A program made the translations under genes and the position numbers. Below, piece after piece: positions 23,901 through 33,229 of a DNA stretch of 64,000 nt (its first letter is position 1; every line of letters begins with the position of its first letter). A model generated the notes under the pieces. The model worked only from the letters and a program-made list of their open reading frames with translations, had not been told where the DNA came from and did not search any database. Location: positions 38,347,937 to 38,411,936 of the forward strand of contig NC_071334.1 in NCBI RefSeq assembly GCF_027744825.2. Direction: 5' to 3'. Source of the DNA: Synchiropus splendidus. Its lineage: Eukaryota; Chordata; Actinopteri; Syngnathiformes; Callionymidae.

Positions 23901-23986
23901 AAGGGAACGTACTTACGGGTAAAGATGGCCACAAGTACCACCCCAAGCAACTACGACTTAAGTATAAAAATCAGGATGGAAGCTGA
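20957..23986 (+). pseudogene. pol: pol of ERV-1 (protease, RT, RNase H, integrase; one in-frame stop)
   Basis: The reading frame opens at ATG 20957, overlapping the gag stop as ATGA. This fits independent Pol expression as in foamy viruses rather than Gag-Pol readthrough. Protease: DTG at residues 20-22. Reverse transcriptase: LPQGF and YIDD (residues 292-295). RNase H: TDGSK (Asp ~579), AELQAV, TDSWYV and GNDVVDK supply the D-E-D-D set. Integrase: an N-terminal His/Cys zinc region (H-x4-H, CEIC), then Asp818, Asp875 and Glu911, giving the canonical D,D-35-E spacing, and a C-terminal SH3-like basic end. One TGA at 22274-22276 (residue 440) interrupts the frame between RT and RNase H; the same frame continues beyond it. 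No dUTPase seen. ERV-2 has lost all but the integrase C-terminal part. Confidence 0.93.
23835..23843 (+). promoter_or_regulatory. Candidate splice acceptor before ORF-X
   Basis: TTACAG|G follows a pyrimidine-rich tract inside the end of pol (AG at 23841-23842). The AGTACAG|GTGGG or TTACAG|GTGGG junction is kept in ERV-2 near 45575, although the bases before it differ. It is positioned to make an mRNA for ORF-X. Confidence 0.4.
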
Positions 23987-25535
23987 CCGAGACCATGTGC
24001 CAGGTTGGGTTCAGGGGGTTGGGGAGGACTATGTGAAGATGCTCCCCGACCGAGTCTTCCCAAATAATGGCCTTTTGGTCATGGCCTGGGATGGTGTTAA
24101 TCATTCCTGGAAAAAAGGGATTGTTATGCCCTATACTCACCCCACCACCAGTGCTAGATGGTCTAACTATGAGCCTGGTGACTGTGTCCTTTGTGCTACG
24201 CCCGTTTTTGCCCTAATTTGGTCTGGAGATGCAAAGTACAAGCATGAGCACCGTCCTAAGCGAGCGGAAGTGGGCGCTGAACACTTGATGTGCGGGATTG
24301 AATTATTGGGGTCTGCCCCCTTCACGTTTTGCAAATGCTGCTGGGACTCGTGGGGATGTCGATATCAAATACTACGCAAAGACACCCATTGTGGGCCATG
24401 CACCTGTGGCCGACGTAACGGGGTTTGGAATGTGTGCGATACTGGCACCCCCTGGCAGATAAACCCAGCACAGTTCTTGGCGCTGCGGTATCATTTCCAC
24501 TCAAACGATCACCTTCCTCAGCCACCGTTTGCTTTACGGGCCAGTGTCATAGATTCTTGGAACTGTCCCATTCTGATATACCAGACTGTGATGACTATTG
24601 GCTATGACAAATTGTCATCTAAACAGGAAAAGAAACTCTCAGTCATCCCCAGGGATACCACCATGAAGTGGGAAGACTTTCTCCCTTGGAAGTGGGAGGA
24701 TGGCTTGCGTTTGTCTGGAGATGGAAGCCTATCCTTGCCAGGCTATAGCCAGAGAGATTGAGAATCCACCTCCATGGGAAGGTGGTGGACCGAGCAAATA
24801 TGGCCACAAGATAGAGTGGCTAAGGGGAAAATATTCTGCCCAGACGTGTACAACTACCCGCATTTAACCAACAATAAGAGGATTTTTACAACTTCTGGAA
24901 CCTTGCCCAGGCATGCTAAGGAGGTACAGGAAGCCAGGGTCTCCACTATTGAACGTAACCTTATTCTTGTTACTGAATGCGGCCCACGTGTGGTGTCTGG
25001 GACCGCCCATGTCCTTATCTTGTTCACTGGCTTCATATGGTGCCCGTTGGGGGTCTTCATAGAAGTTGACACGAAGGACTTGATGATACTGACTAATGTC
25101 TCGATCCCGGTCAGACCTGTAGCAAGGACAAAGGTGACTGGATGGTGGTCAGCCTGGCTGAGGAGGAGAGCTAAGCTCAGCCGTACTGGATTTACTGAAG
25201 CTGTCTTGGATCATGAGATGCCAGGCAGCACGTTTTTCCAGCAGCACCTAGAACCATGCCTGGGAGGTGCGATTGGTCCAGAGGGGGAGAGGAATAATCC
25301 CAAGAACAGTTCGGCTATTATGAACCAATCAGGAGAGATCAAAAAGACGGCGTCGCAAGAACTAATGCCACCACCCTCTTCTCACCCACAGGATCTTGAT
25401 AGTCCTGGGTCAGAAGACGAGGAGGTGCCTAAAGTACGCGATAAAGGCAAGCGACCAGCTAGTGGTAAGCAATCGCGAATAGCCCTCCTTCTCAAAAGAA
25501 GAAAGGGAAAGAAGAATAATGAATTTATGGGATAA
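23925..25535 (+). pseudogene. ORF-X of ERV-1: accessory protein between pol and env (one in-frame stop)
   Basis: I do not recognise this protein. It begins at ATG 23925 inside the end of pol in another frame and runs to 25535, overlapping the start of env. A TGA at 24759-24761 splits it; ERV-2 has TGG at the same codon and a continuous 532-residue frame, so the stop is a mutation. The N-terminal half is rich in Trp and Cys, with two CxxC-type pairs around 24330-24420 (FCKCC and CGPCTCG) that could bind zinc. The middle has hydrophobic strands ([17 protein letters not shown]). The C-terminus is Pro/Ser/acidic and ends in a Lys/Arg-rich tract resembling a nuclear localisation signal. A regulatory role is possible, and a distant relationship to the 3' Tas-like ORF cannot be excluded. 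Function unknown. Confidence 0.8.
25371..25391 (+). promoter_or_regulatory. Candidate env splice acceptor
   Basis: A pyrimidine tract, CCACCCTCTTCTCACCCACAG, is followed by G, with AG at 25390-25391, 128 nt upstream of the env ATG. It is conserved almost base for base in ERV-2 (AG at 47129-47130), so it is a good candidate for the env subgenomic mRNA. Confidence 0.55.
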
Positions 25536-28500
25536 ATTCTGGTATTGGAGAGCTAGGCGCTGGTGGCAGTTTAAGGCGAGACAACAATTGGCATATAAAG
25601 ATCAGGCCAAAGATATACAGCACCAGACACCAGCTACAATTTCCAGGAAACAAATGAAACGCGACAAAATGATCAAGGAATGGGAGAAAACCACTAGGAT
25701 GTCTCCCTTGAGTCTTTTTATAATTGGAATGCTACTATTTATATTAATATTAGTAAAAGCCTCATGGTCAAATATAGTCTATGAACATATGACCTATACT
25801 AGCAGTGTCACCCGACGTTGGAAATCGAAAACAGTACGTTGTAGAAACTGCACCGTCTTGACCCCGGATACGAAAGAAATATCTTTGCCAATTGCAACAG
25901 ATAAAAATGGCACTCAATTTGATCAAGCTCTATGGATAAAACAAGCAATTGTCTACCTAAATATCCATGGAGCTATAAGTGGCACTTGTGAGTATGAGAA
26001 ACCAAAACTTGATAGTCAGGAAGTGAAGAGTCAGGTGACCGCCAAGACACTTAAACGGAGACGTCGCCGAAGCGCGGAAAGCTCTGTGGACAAAACTGCC
26101 GCACGTCCCACTTGGACAGCTGCTGCTATGTCAATTACCCCCAGTCTGATCAATCAAACGGGAAATATTAATGTGATAGAAAACCATATGGCCAGTAGCA
26201 TGACTACACCTGAACCTGGAAAAGATACCAGGAATAATGGCACGACAGGAATAGATACTCAGACTACTTTATCTGCCAAAGACAATGAAGGGAATCTCGG
26301 TGCAGCAATGACTGAAAAGAAGACAGTCATGGCCACATCTCCTATAGATTCCATAATCATGTATACCCCAACAATGGCCCCTGATCAAATGGAGACTAAC
26401 ATAATCTCAACATCTGATGGCAAAACAGTTGACGTAAATACGATGGCCCCAATGTTCACATCGGAGCCCGCAGATCCTCACAAGGAAGGCATGGGAGAAT
26501 GTGATATCCCATTTAAAAGTGTTAACGTGTTAAATTGTGATGAAGGACTCATGGACTGGCTTCTCCAGGCATCTCAGGCAGCGTATGAGAGGCTGTGTGA
26601 ATATAAGGCCCAGTGTAAACGGAAGAATCAAACCCTATGTGAATACGACACCTGGAAAGATATAGTAACTCATTATGGACCTACCTCCAAGGAATTTGTA
26701 ACAGTAAAAGTAAAGTTAATCAATCATGAAGAGATGAGACTTTCTGGATGGTCCTTCAATATCAACTCTGATAAAACCTGTTATTATAAAGTTTTTGCCC
26801 AACAAACGAGACGGGGCTGGTCGACGGGAGAAGATAGATATTATATGATGAAAACATGCCAGAAAATCAATACCACCCATGTGTGGAATGCCCCGCTTAT
26901 TAGAAGGATTGAACAATCTATCTATAATAATAGGACATGGGAAGAAGAGCTGTGGACAACCACAGAAGCATATGGAAATGAAGAATGGGATAAAAGTAAT
27001 CAAATAGGACAACTCCTGTTAGATATAGCCCCCCTACCTTTTTCAGCTAACTCTGATCCCGACGTGTTAAACACTGATTCGGCTGACCCTGTTTCTAGAA
27101 GAGTTAGAAGAGAGCTGGAGTACACATGTTCTAAAGAAATGTTCCAAAAGGTAGAGACAAAAACCATGCTGGTGTTACTTGAATCCATTCTTAACACTGT
27201 AACCGCAGCGAACTCAGCTAAAAGTGAAGGAGAGAAGGAACAACAAGTTAAGTTTTTTCTCTCCATACCAGAAGAGACACAATTCGACAATTGTCTTTAT
27301 TTGATGACAAATGGTTCTAAACCATGGTCGGACGGCAAGTCTCCCCCGGACACCCATTTCGGGGAAGAGGAGGTTTATCCTAGGTGTCAACCAGGGAAAA
27401 ATTGCAGAAACAAAGGGCCCAAGAGTGATGAGTATGACACTAGCCCACGAGACACTGGCTTACGTATTGTTTATTGGAGGTGGCATCTGTTGACCACCAT
27501 GAGTGAACAACATAGGGACAAGATTAATGGATCGGGAAAAGAGTACATTGCAGATCAGCATCCAGATAGTAAATTCTGGAAAATTTGGCTGAAATACCCT
27601 GTGGTACAGAGAAGAGTCATGTGGTACAAATTAAGGGCATTGCAAGAAGATGGTATATTATGCCATAATAAACAGTTTAATGGTAAAGGAATGGAAGAAG
27701 GAAATGACTGTCACAAAGAACCATGTGAGTGCCGAAGGGACCAAATAGGCCTCGCGATCCCTATGATGACGCAGCAACCTTGGAAAAACTGGGTCAGAAA
27801 TAATCAGTCAGTTTGGTGGACTGAAGCTAAGAGATGTTTATCTCAAAAGCTTGGTATAAACATAACTCATGTCAAATACGCATATCAGCTCATTAATGAG
27901 AAGCCTAACAATACAGAGAATAGGATATTTTATCCTATGAGAGGAAAAGACTGGGCAGAGGCGATGGAGTATTGTACATCGGACCTACCAGTTAATTTAT
28001 CCTGCCCAAGCGGCCAACCAACAGGTCAACAACTGAATAGTCATAAACACATTATTCTTCCCACATGTCTGAACGATAAAGCTAAAAATGATCCGACGGT
28101 TTTCTTTAGGGCATGGGAATGGTCACAGTTGGCTGGTCTCATTTTGGGACAAGGATTAGGGTGGAATTCGTTTGACACAGAAAGTTTAGAAATGCTGATA
28201 TGGCCACACCTAGTATCGTACGATGAATTACAAACTCCTAGCGATGGAGGAAAAAATACCACTGTGATACATAGGTTCCTTGTAAACCCAGGATTGCCAG
28301 ATTCCGTGAATCCACTCAACACATTAAGAGGAAAGGTTAGAAACTATGAAGTAAAAGTACAGACTGAGCAAGGAGAATGGGGATATGATTCAGTATACCA
28401 GGAGAATATTACTGAATGGAATAAACCATCTACGGAGGGACTCCAAAATGATGACCAAAGAACGTGGTACGCCGCCCTTAAAGAAGCAACGTTATTGTTT

Positions 28501-30003
28501 AACCCAAGCCAATTATGGGGCGACATTACTCAAATAAAAGGAGGAAAAAGAACCCCGGGAATGGCCCTTCAGGATCAATTAGCTAATTATCAAAATTTCT
28601 TAAAAAGGAAAGAAGTCTCCTGGAATGACTCCAATGGGGAAGTATCTATACGAGCCTGGCCTCATCTCGCAAGGGAACCACTTTTCGTAGAGGCCTCGCC
28701 AAAAGATAGTGGACAGAAAAAGGGAAAAGTTGAAGATATATCTACGAGGTATACAGCTACGTTTCTGTTGCCCGATCATCTGAAGACAGTCAAACAATAT
28801 TTTAAACAACACCCGGAATGGCGCCACGTAAGAACAATTCAGTCATCATTCCCGTTTGTCCATACTACTCTAATGACTACGGAAAGATTTCTGATAGCAG
28901 GGCTAGACCTCTTTCAGGTCAATAACACAAGACAAACACAGAGTCAGGTGTTTGATAAAACTGAATTTAAGAAGACTTGGTTCCCCATTATAAGTAGTGT
29001 TCAATATCCACAACTTAGATGGCAACCCCAAGACCCCGAGCATTTTAGTTTAAACGTTACAGGATACCAAGGGTGTTTCCGAGCACCTAACCTGAAGCCT
29101 AAGGCAGTTTATAGTCACGACTCTAATCCATGTGACCCACATCAGTGGAGTTATATCCCGTGTAATAGTTCTGGATGTTTTAATGGGTCCCAAGTAGCCA
29201 AGCAACTGAAAAGAGAGCATGAATCCTATTTTACTACTAGGTGGGGAACACATGGTATATTGTTGAATAATAGAGAAAAAATGTGTGGACGGCTTGGAAT
29301 ACATGTAGCCATACCACACTGGCCGAAAGTGGCTGCTCCGATTGGGCTTTTAGAAAGTATAAATCCAGGGTTCCTCATGTATAATCGATATGAAACTTAT
29401 CGAGATCAACTATGTAACAAAGACAGAGTGTATGCAAAATCACAGACACATGTTTTTGAATTGGATGATATTATCCTATCAAAGATGACATACAGTAATT
29501 CATCTCCCAGGTACATTCCAAAAGGAGAGAGAAGCTGCGTATATGAGGAATATAGTGCCCCTGAGATCAATATAACCAAGGACCCATATGCCTGTGAGAA
29601 ATTAAACGATTATTGGCATGTTGTACGTGACTTTCGGAAGAAAGTATCGACGGCAGGATGGCTAGGATTTTTTGGAATGATGTCGGAAGCTATGATGTAT
29701 GGAATAGGACAGGGAGTTGTAGATACAGCGGCAGCTGTGTGGGAAATTATCGAATTTATATGGTGGTACCTAAAATGGATACTGCTTGTATTAGCGATCC
29801 TCGTAGCTCTCGCCGTAATCTCTAAAGTAGTCACTTTATGTCGGTGCCTTAATAGTATATGCTGCTATCCGTGCCGTGCAGTCCAAAGACGAAAAGGAAG
29901 ACAAGAGAAAGAGTTCTTGAGAAAGGCTCTTCGAGATGTCAAAGAAGAAATAAAGAAAAAGAAGCAAGAAAAGTGGAAAAAAGTCAATGGACAAAGGGTC
30001 TAG
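25519..30003 (+). CDS. env: env of ERV-1: very long foamy-like envelope glycoprotein (1494 aa, intact)
   Basis: The open frame is uninterrupted. The N-terminus is Trp-rich and basic (WDKFWYW), then a hydrophobic anchor at about residues 61-83 serves as signal or leader membrane segment, as in foamy virus Env leader peptides. Two basic furin-type sites are visible: an Arg run (KRRRRRS) near residue 180 and RRVRR near residue 528. The ectodomain has many Asn-x-Ser/Thr sites and many cysteines. A C-terminal membrane segment lies at about residues 1410-1440, followed by a Cys-rich then Lys-rich cytoplasmic tail, recalling the lysine retrieval signals of foamy Env. The length exceeds the roughly 1000 residues usual for foamy Env, mainly because the part after the second cleavage site is about 960 residues. 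ERV-2 keeps only the leader and a short Thr-rich segment after it. Confidence 0.92.
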   Translation: MNLWDKFWYWRARRWWQFKARQQLAYKDQAKDIQHQTPATISRKQMKRDKMIKEWEKTTRMSPLSLFIIGMLLFILILVKASWSNIVYEHMTYTSSVTRRWKSKTVRCRNCTVLTPDTKEISLPIATDKNGTQFDQALWIKQAIVYLNIHGAISGTCEYEKPKLDSQEVKSQVTAKTLKRRRRRSAESSVDKTAARPTWTAAAMSITPSLINQTGNINVIENHMASSMTTPEPGKDTRNNGTTGIDTQTTLSAKDNEGNLGAAMTEKKTVMATSPIDSIIMYTPTMAPDQMETNIISTSDGKTVDVNTMAPMFTSEPADPHKEGMGECDIPFKSVNVLNCDEGLMDWLLQASQAAYERLCEYKAQCKRKNQTLCEYDTWKDIVTHYGPTSKEFVTVKVKLINHEEMRLSGWSFNINSDKTCYYKVFAQQTRRGWSTGEDRYYMMKTCQKINTTHVWNAPLIRRIEQSIYNNRTWEEELWTTTEAYGNEEWDKSNQIGQLLLDIAPLPFSANSDPDVLNTDSADPVSRRVRRELEYTCSKEMFQKVETKTMLVLLESILNTVTAANSAKSEGEKEQQVKFFLSIPEETQFDNCLYLMTNGSKPWSDGKSPPDTHFGEEEVYPRCQPGKNCRNKGPKSDEYDTSPRDTGLRIVYWRWHLLTTMSEQHRDKINGSGKEYIADQHPDSKFWKIWLKYPVVQRRVMWYKLRALQEDGILCHNKQFNGKGMEEGNDCHKEPCECRRDQIGLAIPMMTQQPWKNWVRNNQSVWWTEAKRCLSQKLGINITHVKYAYQLINEKPNNTENRIFYPMRGKDWAEAMEYCTSDLPVNLSCPSGQPTGQQLNSHKHIILPTCLNDKAKNDPTVFFRAWEWSQLAGLILGQGLGWNSFDTESLEMLIWPHLVSYDELQTPSDGGKNTTVIHRFLVNPGLPDSVNPLNTLRGKVRNYEVKVQTEQGEWGYDSVYQENITEWNKPSTEGLQNDDQRTWYAALKEATLLFNPSQLWGDITQIKGGKRTPGMALQDQLANYQNFLKRKEVSWNDSNGEVSIRAWPHLAREPLFVEASPKDSGQKKGKVEDISTRYTATFLLPDHLKTVKQYFKQHPEWRHVRTIQSSFPFVHTTLMTTERFLIAGLDLFQVNNTRQTQSQVFDKTEFKKTWFPIISSVQYPQLRWQPQDPEHFSLNVTGYQGCFRAPNLKPKAVYSHDSNPCDPHQWSYIPCNSSGCFNGSQVAKQLKREHESYFTTRWGTHGILLNNREKMCGRLGIHVAIPHWPKVAAPIGLLESINPGFLMYNRYETYRDQLCNKDRVYAKSQTHVFELDDIILSKMTYSNSSPRYIPKGERSCVYEEYSAPEINITKDPYACEKLNDYWHVVRDFRKKVSTAGWLGFFGMMSEAMMYGIGQGVVDTAAAVWEIIEFIWWYLKWILLVLAILVALAVISKVVTLCRCLNSICCYPCRAVQRRKGRQEKEFLRKALRDVKEEIKKKKQEKWKKVNGQRV

Positions 30004-30333
30004 CTAAGTTCAGGTTAGGCATCCCACTTAGGTATTAAGGTACCGGACACGAAAGTGCCTGAGGGGGAAGTGAATAAGGGAAATCTTAGGATGAAAATCA
30101 AAATTTTAACATGAGTGTTGGGCATCATTTTAAATAATATTAATATTACTTAACTTCAAAGTTACCCAGTTCTCCTAAAGAGAGGACTGGTGTTGAAGGA
30201 TGGACAATACACCGTGTATAACGTTGCTAATACATCTTAATTAGTACCAAAGTACTAGTTTACGATATCAATTCAGGATTGATTAAAATAAGAACTAAAT
30301 GACACAAATTCACAGAGCAATGTACTACGCTTC
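30004..30333 (+). other. ERV-1 env-to-3'-ORF spacer, no gene seen
   Basis: About 330 bp of AT-rich viral sequence with no convincing ORF. It aligns with 48704-49163 of ERV-2, where a 28S rRNA plus Notch insert interrupts it at the point matching TGGTGT|TGAA (about 30188-30195 here). The undisturbed ERV-1 sequence is the pre-insertion reference. Confidence 0.7.
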
Positions 30334-30543
30334 ATGGCTTTTACCCACAATTATATTAAAATGCCCATAAAGTGTTTAAACACAGCACGGAACCAGACAA
30401 AAGTTTGGACTCTCTTCTGGATGACATGGGCGTGTATTGGAGCAGATGCACTGACGCTCCGCCTACATCAACAGGGGACTCAAGGTAACGCCTCCACCCA
30501 CAAGCACCTGCAAAGAGCAGCGCAGCAAATATCTCACGTTTAG
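30334..30543 (+). CDS. Small hydrophobic accessory ORF (69 aa)
   Basis: I do not recognise this protein. A hydrophobic stretch around VWTLFWMTWACIGA could be a signal anchor, followed by a polar tail rich in Gln and His. A homologous frame is kept in ERV-2 (49164-49379) with the same WTxFWM core and tail pattern, which argues that it is a real gene or exon rather than chance. It ends 11 bp before the ATG of the multi-span membrane protein ORF and could share its mRNA. Confidence 0.5.
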   Translation: MAFTHNYIKMPIKCLNTARNQTKVWTLFWMTWACIGADALTLRLHQQGTQGNASTHKHLQRAAQQISHV

Positions 30544-30554
30544 TCGCGCTGAAC

Positions 30555-31205
30555 ATGGCAAGCAACCAGACGAACACCACCGGGTATCACCCCGAGAGTC
30601 CTCCCCAGGTAGGGGCAGATTTTATTGATCTTGCAATACTGTCCATTTTACAAGTAATATTTGTTCCTCCATTACATAAGCAAAAAACTTGTCTGGGATG
30701 CATCCTCGGATTAATAGTAGGGTGCATTCGCTTTTTCGTTAGAAAAGCATCCCCTTTACATGCCTCGTTCAGCCTCATTGGATGCGCGGGTTTAAATTTA
30801 AGCCCTCAGAGACCATGGCTTTGGCCGACCGCGGTCACCATAGTATACGTACTGGACAGTCTGTACACCGAATTGGCCGTTTTGTTTTGCATAGGTTCTC
30901 AGTGTACCTATTGCATTATAGCAGGAACGGCGATATATTTCATACTCATAGGTTTATTACTGACATTAATTTGGTCAACCCTGGGGAGGTATAAAAGGGC
31001 AGCACTTAATCTTACTGCGCAATGGATAATTCTGATGATATGGATTCTGTTCAAAAAGTTAGCTGGAGGAACTTCTTTGTATGTCTCTGTGTTTTATATA
31101 GGTTACCTGATGGGGACTTGTTACCCCATAAAGATATGGAAAACTTCGAACAGCATAAGGCTGTTTGGGATGGCGTCTACTCTTCGTAGACCTTCTCAGA
31201 ATTGA
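30555..31205 (+). CDS. Multi-span membrane accessory protein (216 aa)
   Basis: I do not recognise the family. After a polar N-terminus starting MASNQTN there are about five hydrophobic segments, for example around ILSILQVIFV, LGCILGLIVG, TAVTIVYVL, CIIAGTAIYFILIGLLL, WIILMIWILF and SLYVSVFYIGYL, with basic loops. It looks like a small polytopic membrane protein such as a viroporin or trafficking factor; the role is inferred only from shape. The frame is intact here. In ERV-2 the corresponding gene is broken by a net 23-bp deletion. It lies between env and the Tas-like ORF, where complex retroviruses carry accessory genes. Confidence 0.75.
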   Translation: MASNQTNTTGYHPESPPQVGADFIDLAILSILQVIFVPPLHKQKTCLGCILGLIVGCIRFFVRKASPLHASFSLIGCAGLNLSPQRPWLWPTAVTIVYVLDSLYTELAVLFCIGSQCTYCIIAGTAIYFILIGLLLTLIWSTLGRYKRAALNLTAQWIILMIWILFKKLAGGTSLYVSVFYIGYLMGTCYPIKIWKTSNSIRLFGMASTLRRPSQN

Positions 31206-31214
31206 CATTTTGTA

Positions 31215-33206
31215 ATGTTTCTACAGGGCTCAATTGTGATTACGGACGGGAACAACAAAGCAGATCAATGGGATCCATGGCACACGCAAAAAACGAGAGT
31301 CCTGTATGCCCTAGATGTGATCATGGAGCCCCTTGATCCCGGAACCAAAGTCCGCCCTGTAGACAGAGGAAGACATAGGATTTTTAGTTGGGGACCCTCC
31401 ACCAAAATGGTTGAATATTGGAGGGGTGAGCCCCGCATGAGATTTACAGCAAAGGTGTCACGCGGTGTACTTTCCCAAGATCATAAAAAGCAGGTCCACA
31501 AATTGTGGATACCGCATGAAATCAAAGCAAAGGATCGGGTTGTGTGGTCATTCGAAAAGGAGACCCCGTTCATTCTCCAGGCATGGCCACGTTTTGTGGT
31601 AATGTGCCGGGAGAACGAGCCATTGAACCATTGGCTCCCAGTTGTTTGTGCTGAACTCTGGGAGTTTACGTTCCCCGGGGATGATAAGCTGCCCCCGTTG
31701 ACCACGTACGCCATTAGGGCGTACCATTGTAAAATAGGACCTGGGCAGACATCCTGGATTGAACGCGGAGCATTCCATCCCCCATATATGATGGAGGGAA
31801 TGGTGCTGAAAACCGAACAGGTGGGAGAAATATACAACGAAGACTTGGGAAATGTTAGCCCAGCCAGACCTTGGGGGCCAGGAAACATTCAGCCAGGCTA
31901 CCAACTTCCCGGAAAGCAGATTTACCTCTGCGACACAAACTTACTGATGGTGACTCAATGGCAGAAAGATGTTGTGAGTGTGTATGAGGACTGGGAGGAG
32001 TGCGTCGACAGGGAGCATGATGAATTGTGGCATGGGGGGTTTGGTACACAACATTACCAAGGAGGATATTGTCCTAGTGGTTACTATGAGTGGATCGAAA
32101 GGTTGTTGAAAGGCAGATCAGTGGTGCCCACGGCACATGGATGGCATATGCAAAGACCAGTCACTTGGGAAAAAATCGCCCGACTGGTGATGAGTGGAGC
32201 TAAGGAGGAAGCAATGGCGGTGTTGGAGGGGAATCGCGACTGGAGGCGCCCTGCCATGCTCCAACAGTACAAACGGCAACTCGGGAGGCCCGCCCCCCGG
32301 AGACCAAACCCGGCGAGACGTTGGGCAAGGAGAGCCGCGACATCCAGTAGCACAGAGGTGGCCTCTGGAGGGAGAAACAATCTCCCGTCCAATGACGAGG
32401 CACCTGCTAGCTCGGAGTCGGTAGCTACTCCAGCCCCAAGGGCACCCAAGTGTCGGAGGGCCTCCGTGTCTGTACCGATGTACCCTGAGCCAGCGCGGTC
32501 CTCTCCCGAACCACTGCCGAATGCCCCACCACCTTCAGAAAGTAGTGCAGTTGAGGACAGCCAGGAAGAACAGCCAAATCACCAAGGAGATGCCAGCGCA
32601 GCAAATTGTGCTTATTGTAAGGGAGAATTAGTAGCCCTTAAAGATCCACTCCTTTGTAAGCACGATGGCCATATCCTGGGAAGTTGCCACCTGTGTGGGT
32701 TAAACATGAGGGACATCAGCTTTGTCTTCCCTGATGTAGGACAGTTCGTAGCAGGCCCCGTTAATGACTCTCACACGGGGACAGATGGCCCTGTGGAGAT
32801 GAACCCCGGAAGCATGCTAAACCCTGTACCCCCAGCATCACCAAGACGCCAGACACCTTCTCCTCAAACTGAAGACTCCAGTGATCTGAGCCCCACATCT
32901 TCTCAATCTGCAAGCCACTCGACTCCAGCCCCACGAAATGAATATTCACCCACCACTCCCCAATATGAGGTTCCAGCTCCCCCAGCGTCTGTGGATGGTG
33001 ATGGAGAACCTAATGACTACACTGCCCCTTTGACGTCCAGCCCTGCGTCGCCTGGTGTGCCAAGATCGGCATCTGCGCTGATGTGGATCTGCTACTACGT
33101 GAACATGCTGAGAGAATTGGATGATCTCGAGTCCCTGATGAGACAACAAAATGATGACGACGAAGGAATCGGACCACTGGACTTTGACGAACTGGACAAA
33201 TGGTGA
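31215..33206 (+). CDS. Tas-like 3' accessory ORF, putative transactivator (663 aa, intact)
   Basis: Located where foamy viruses encode their Tas/Bet regulators, just upstream of the 3' LTR. Residues 1-370 form a Trp-rich presumably globular part. Residues ~375-405 are Arg/Pro-rich and basic. A zinc-binding pattern follows at C465, C468, C481, H483, H486, C491 and C494. Then comes a long Pro/Ser/Thr-rich linker. The last ~25 residues are acidic with Leu, Phe and Trp (LDFDELDKW), like a transcriptional activation domain. The same architecture is intact in ERV-2. A splice-acceptor-like TTTCTACAG|G lies just after the first codons (AG at 31225), so the N-terminus may differ in spliced mRNA. Transactivation of the LTR is inference from position and architecture, not homology I can show. 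Confidence 0.8.
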   Translation: MFLQGSIVITDGNNKADQWDPWHTQKTRVLYALDVIMEPLDPGTKVRPVDRGRHRIFSWGPSTKMVEYWRGEPRMRFTAKVSRGVLSQDHKKQVHKLWIPHEIKAKDRVVWSFEKETPFILQAWPRFVVMCRENEPLNHWLPVVCAELWEFTFPGDDKLPPLTTYAIRAYHCKIGPGQTSWIERGAFHPPYMMEGMVLKTEQVGEIYNEDLGNVSPARPWGPGNIQPGYQLPGKQIYLCDTNLLMVTQWQKDVVSVYEDWEECVDREHDELWHGGFGTQHYQGGYCPSGYYEWIERLLKGRSVVPTAHGWHMQRPVTWEKIARLVMSGAKEEAMAVLEGNRDWRRPAMLQQYKRQLGRPAPRRPNPARRWARRAATSSSTEVASGGRNNLPSNDEAPASSESVATPAPRAPKCRRASVSVPMYPEPARSSPEPLPNAPPPSESSAVEDSQEEQPNHQGDASAANCAYCKGELVALKDPLLCKHDGHILGSCHLCGLNMRDISFVFPDVGQFVAGPVNDSHTGTDGPVEMNPGSMLNPVPPASPRRQTPSPQTEDSSDLSPTSSQSASHSTPAPRNEYSPTTPQYEVPAPPASVDGDGEPNDYTAPLTSSPASPGVPRSASALMWICYYVNMLRELDDLESLMRQQNDDDEGIGPLDFDELDKW

Positions 33207-33220
33207 AGGACGATATTTTC

Positions 33221-33229
33221 GGAGGGGGA
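33221..33229 (+). other. 3' polypurine tract of ERV-1
   Basis: GGAGGGGGA immediately precedes the TGTTG of the 3' LTR, the expected plus-strand primer for reverse transcription. It is identical in ERV-2 at 52007-52015. Confidence 0.92.
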
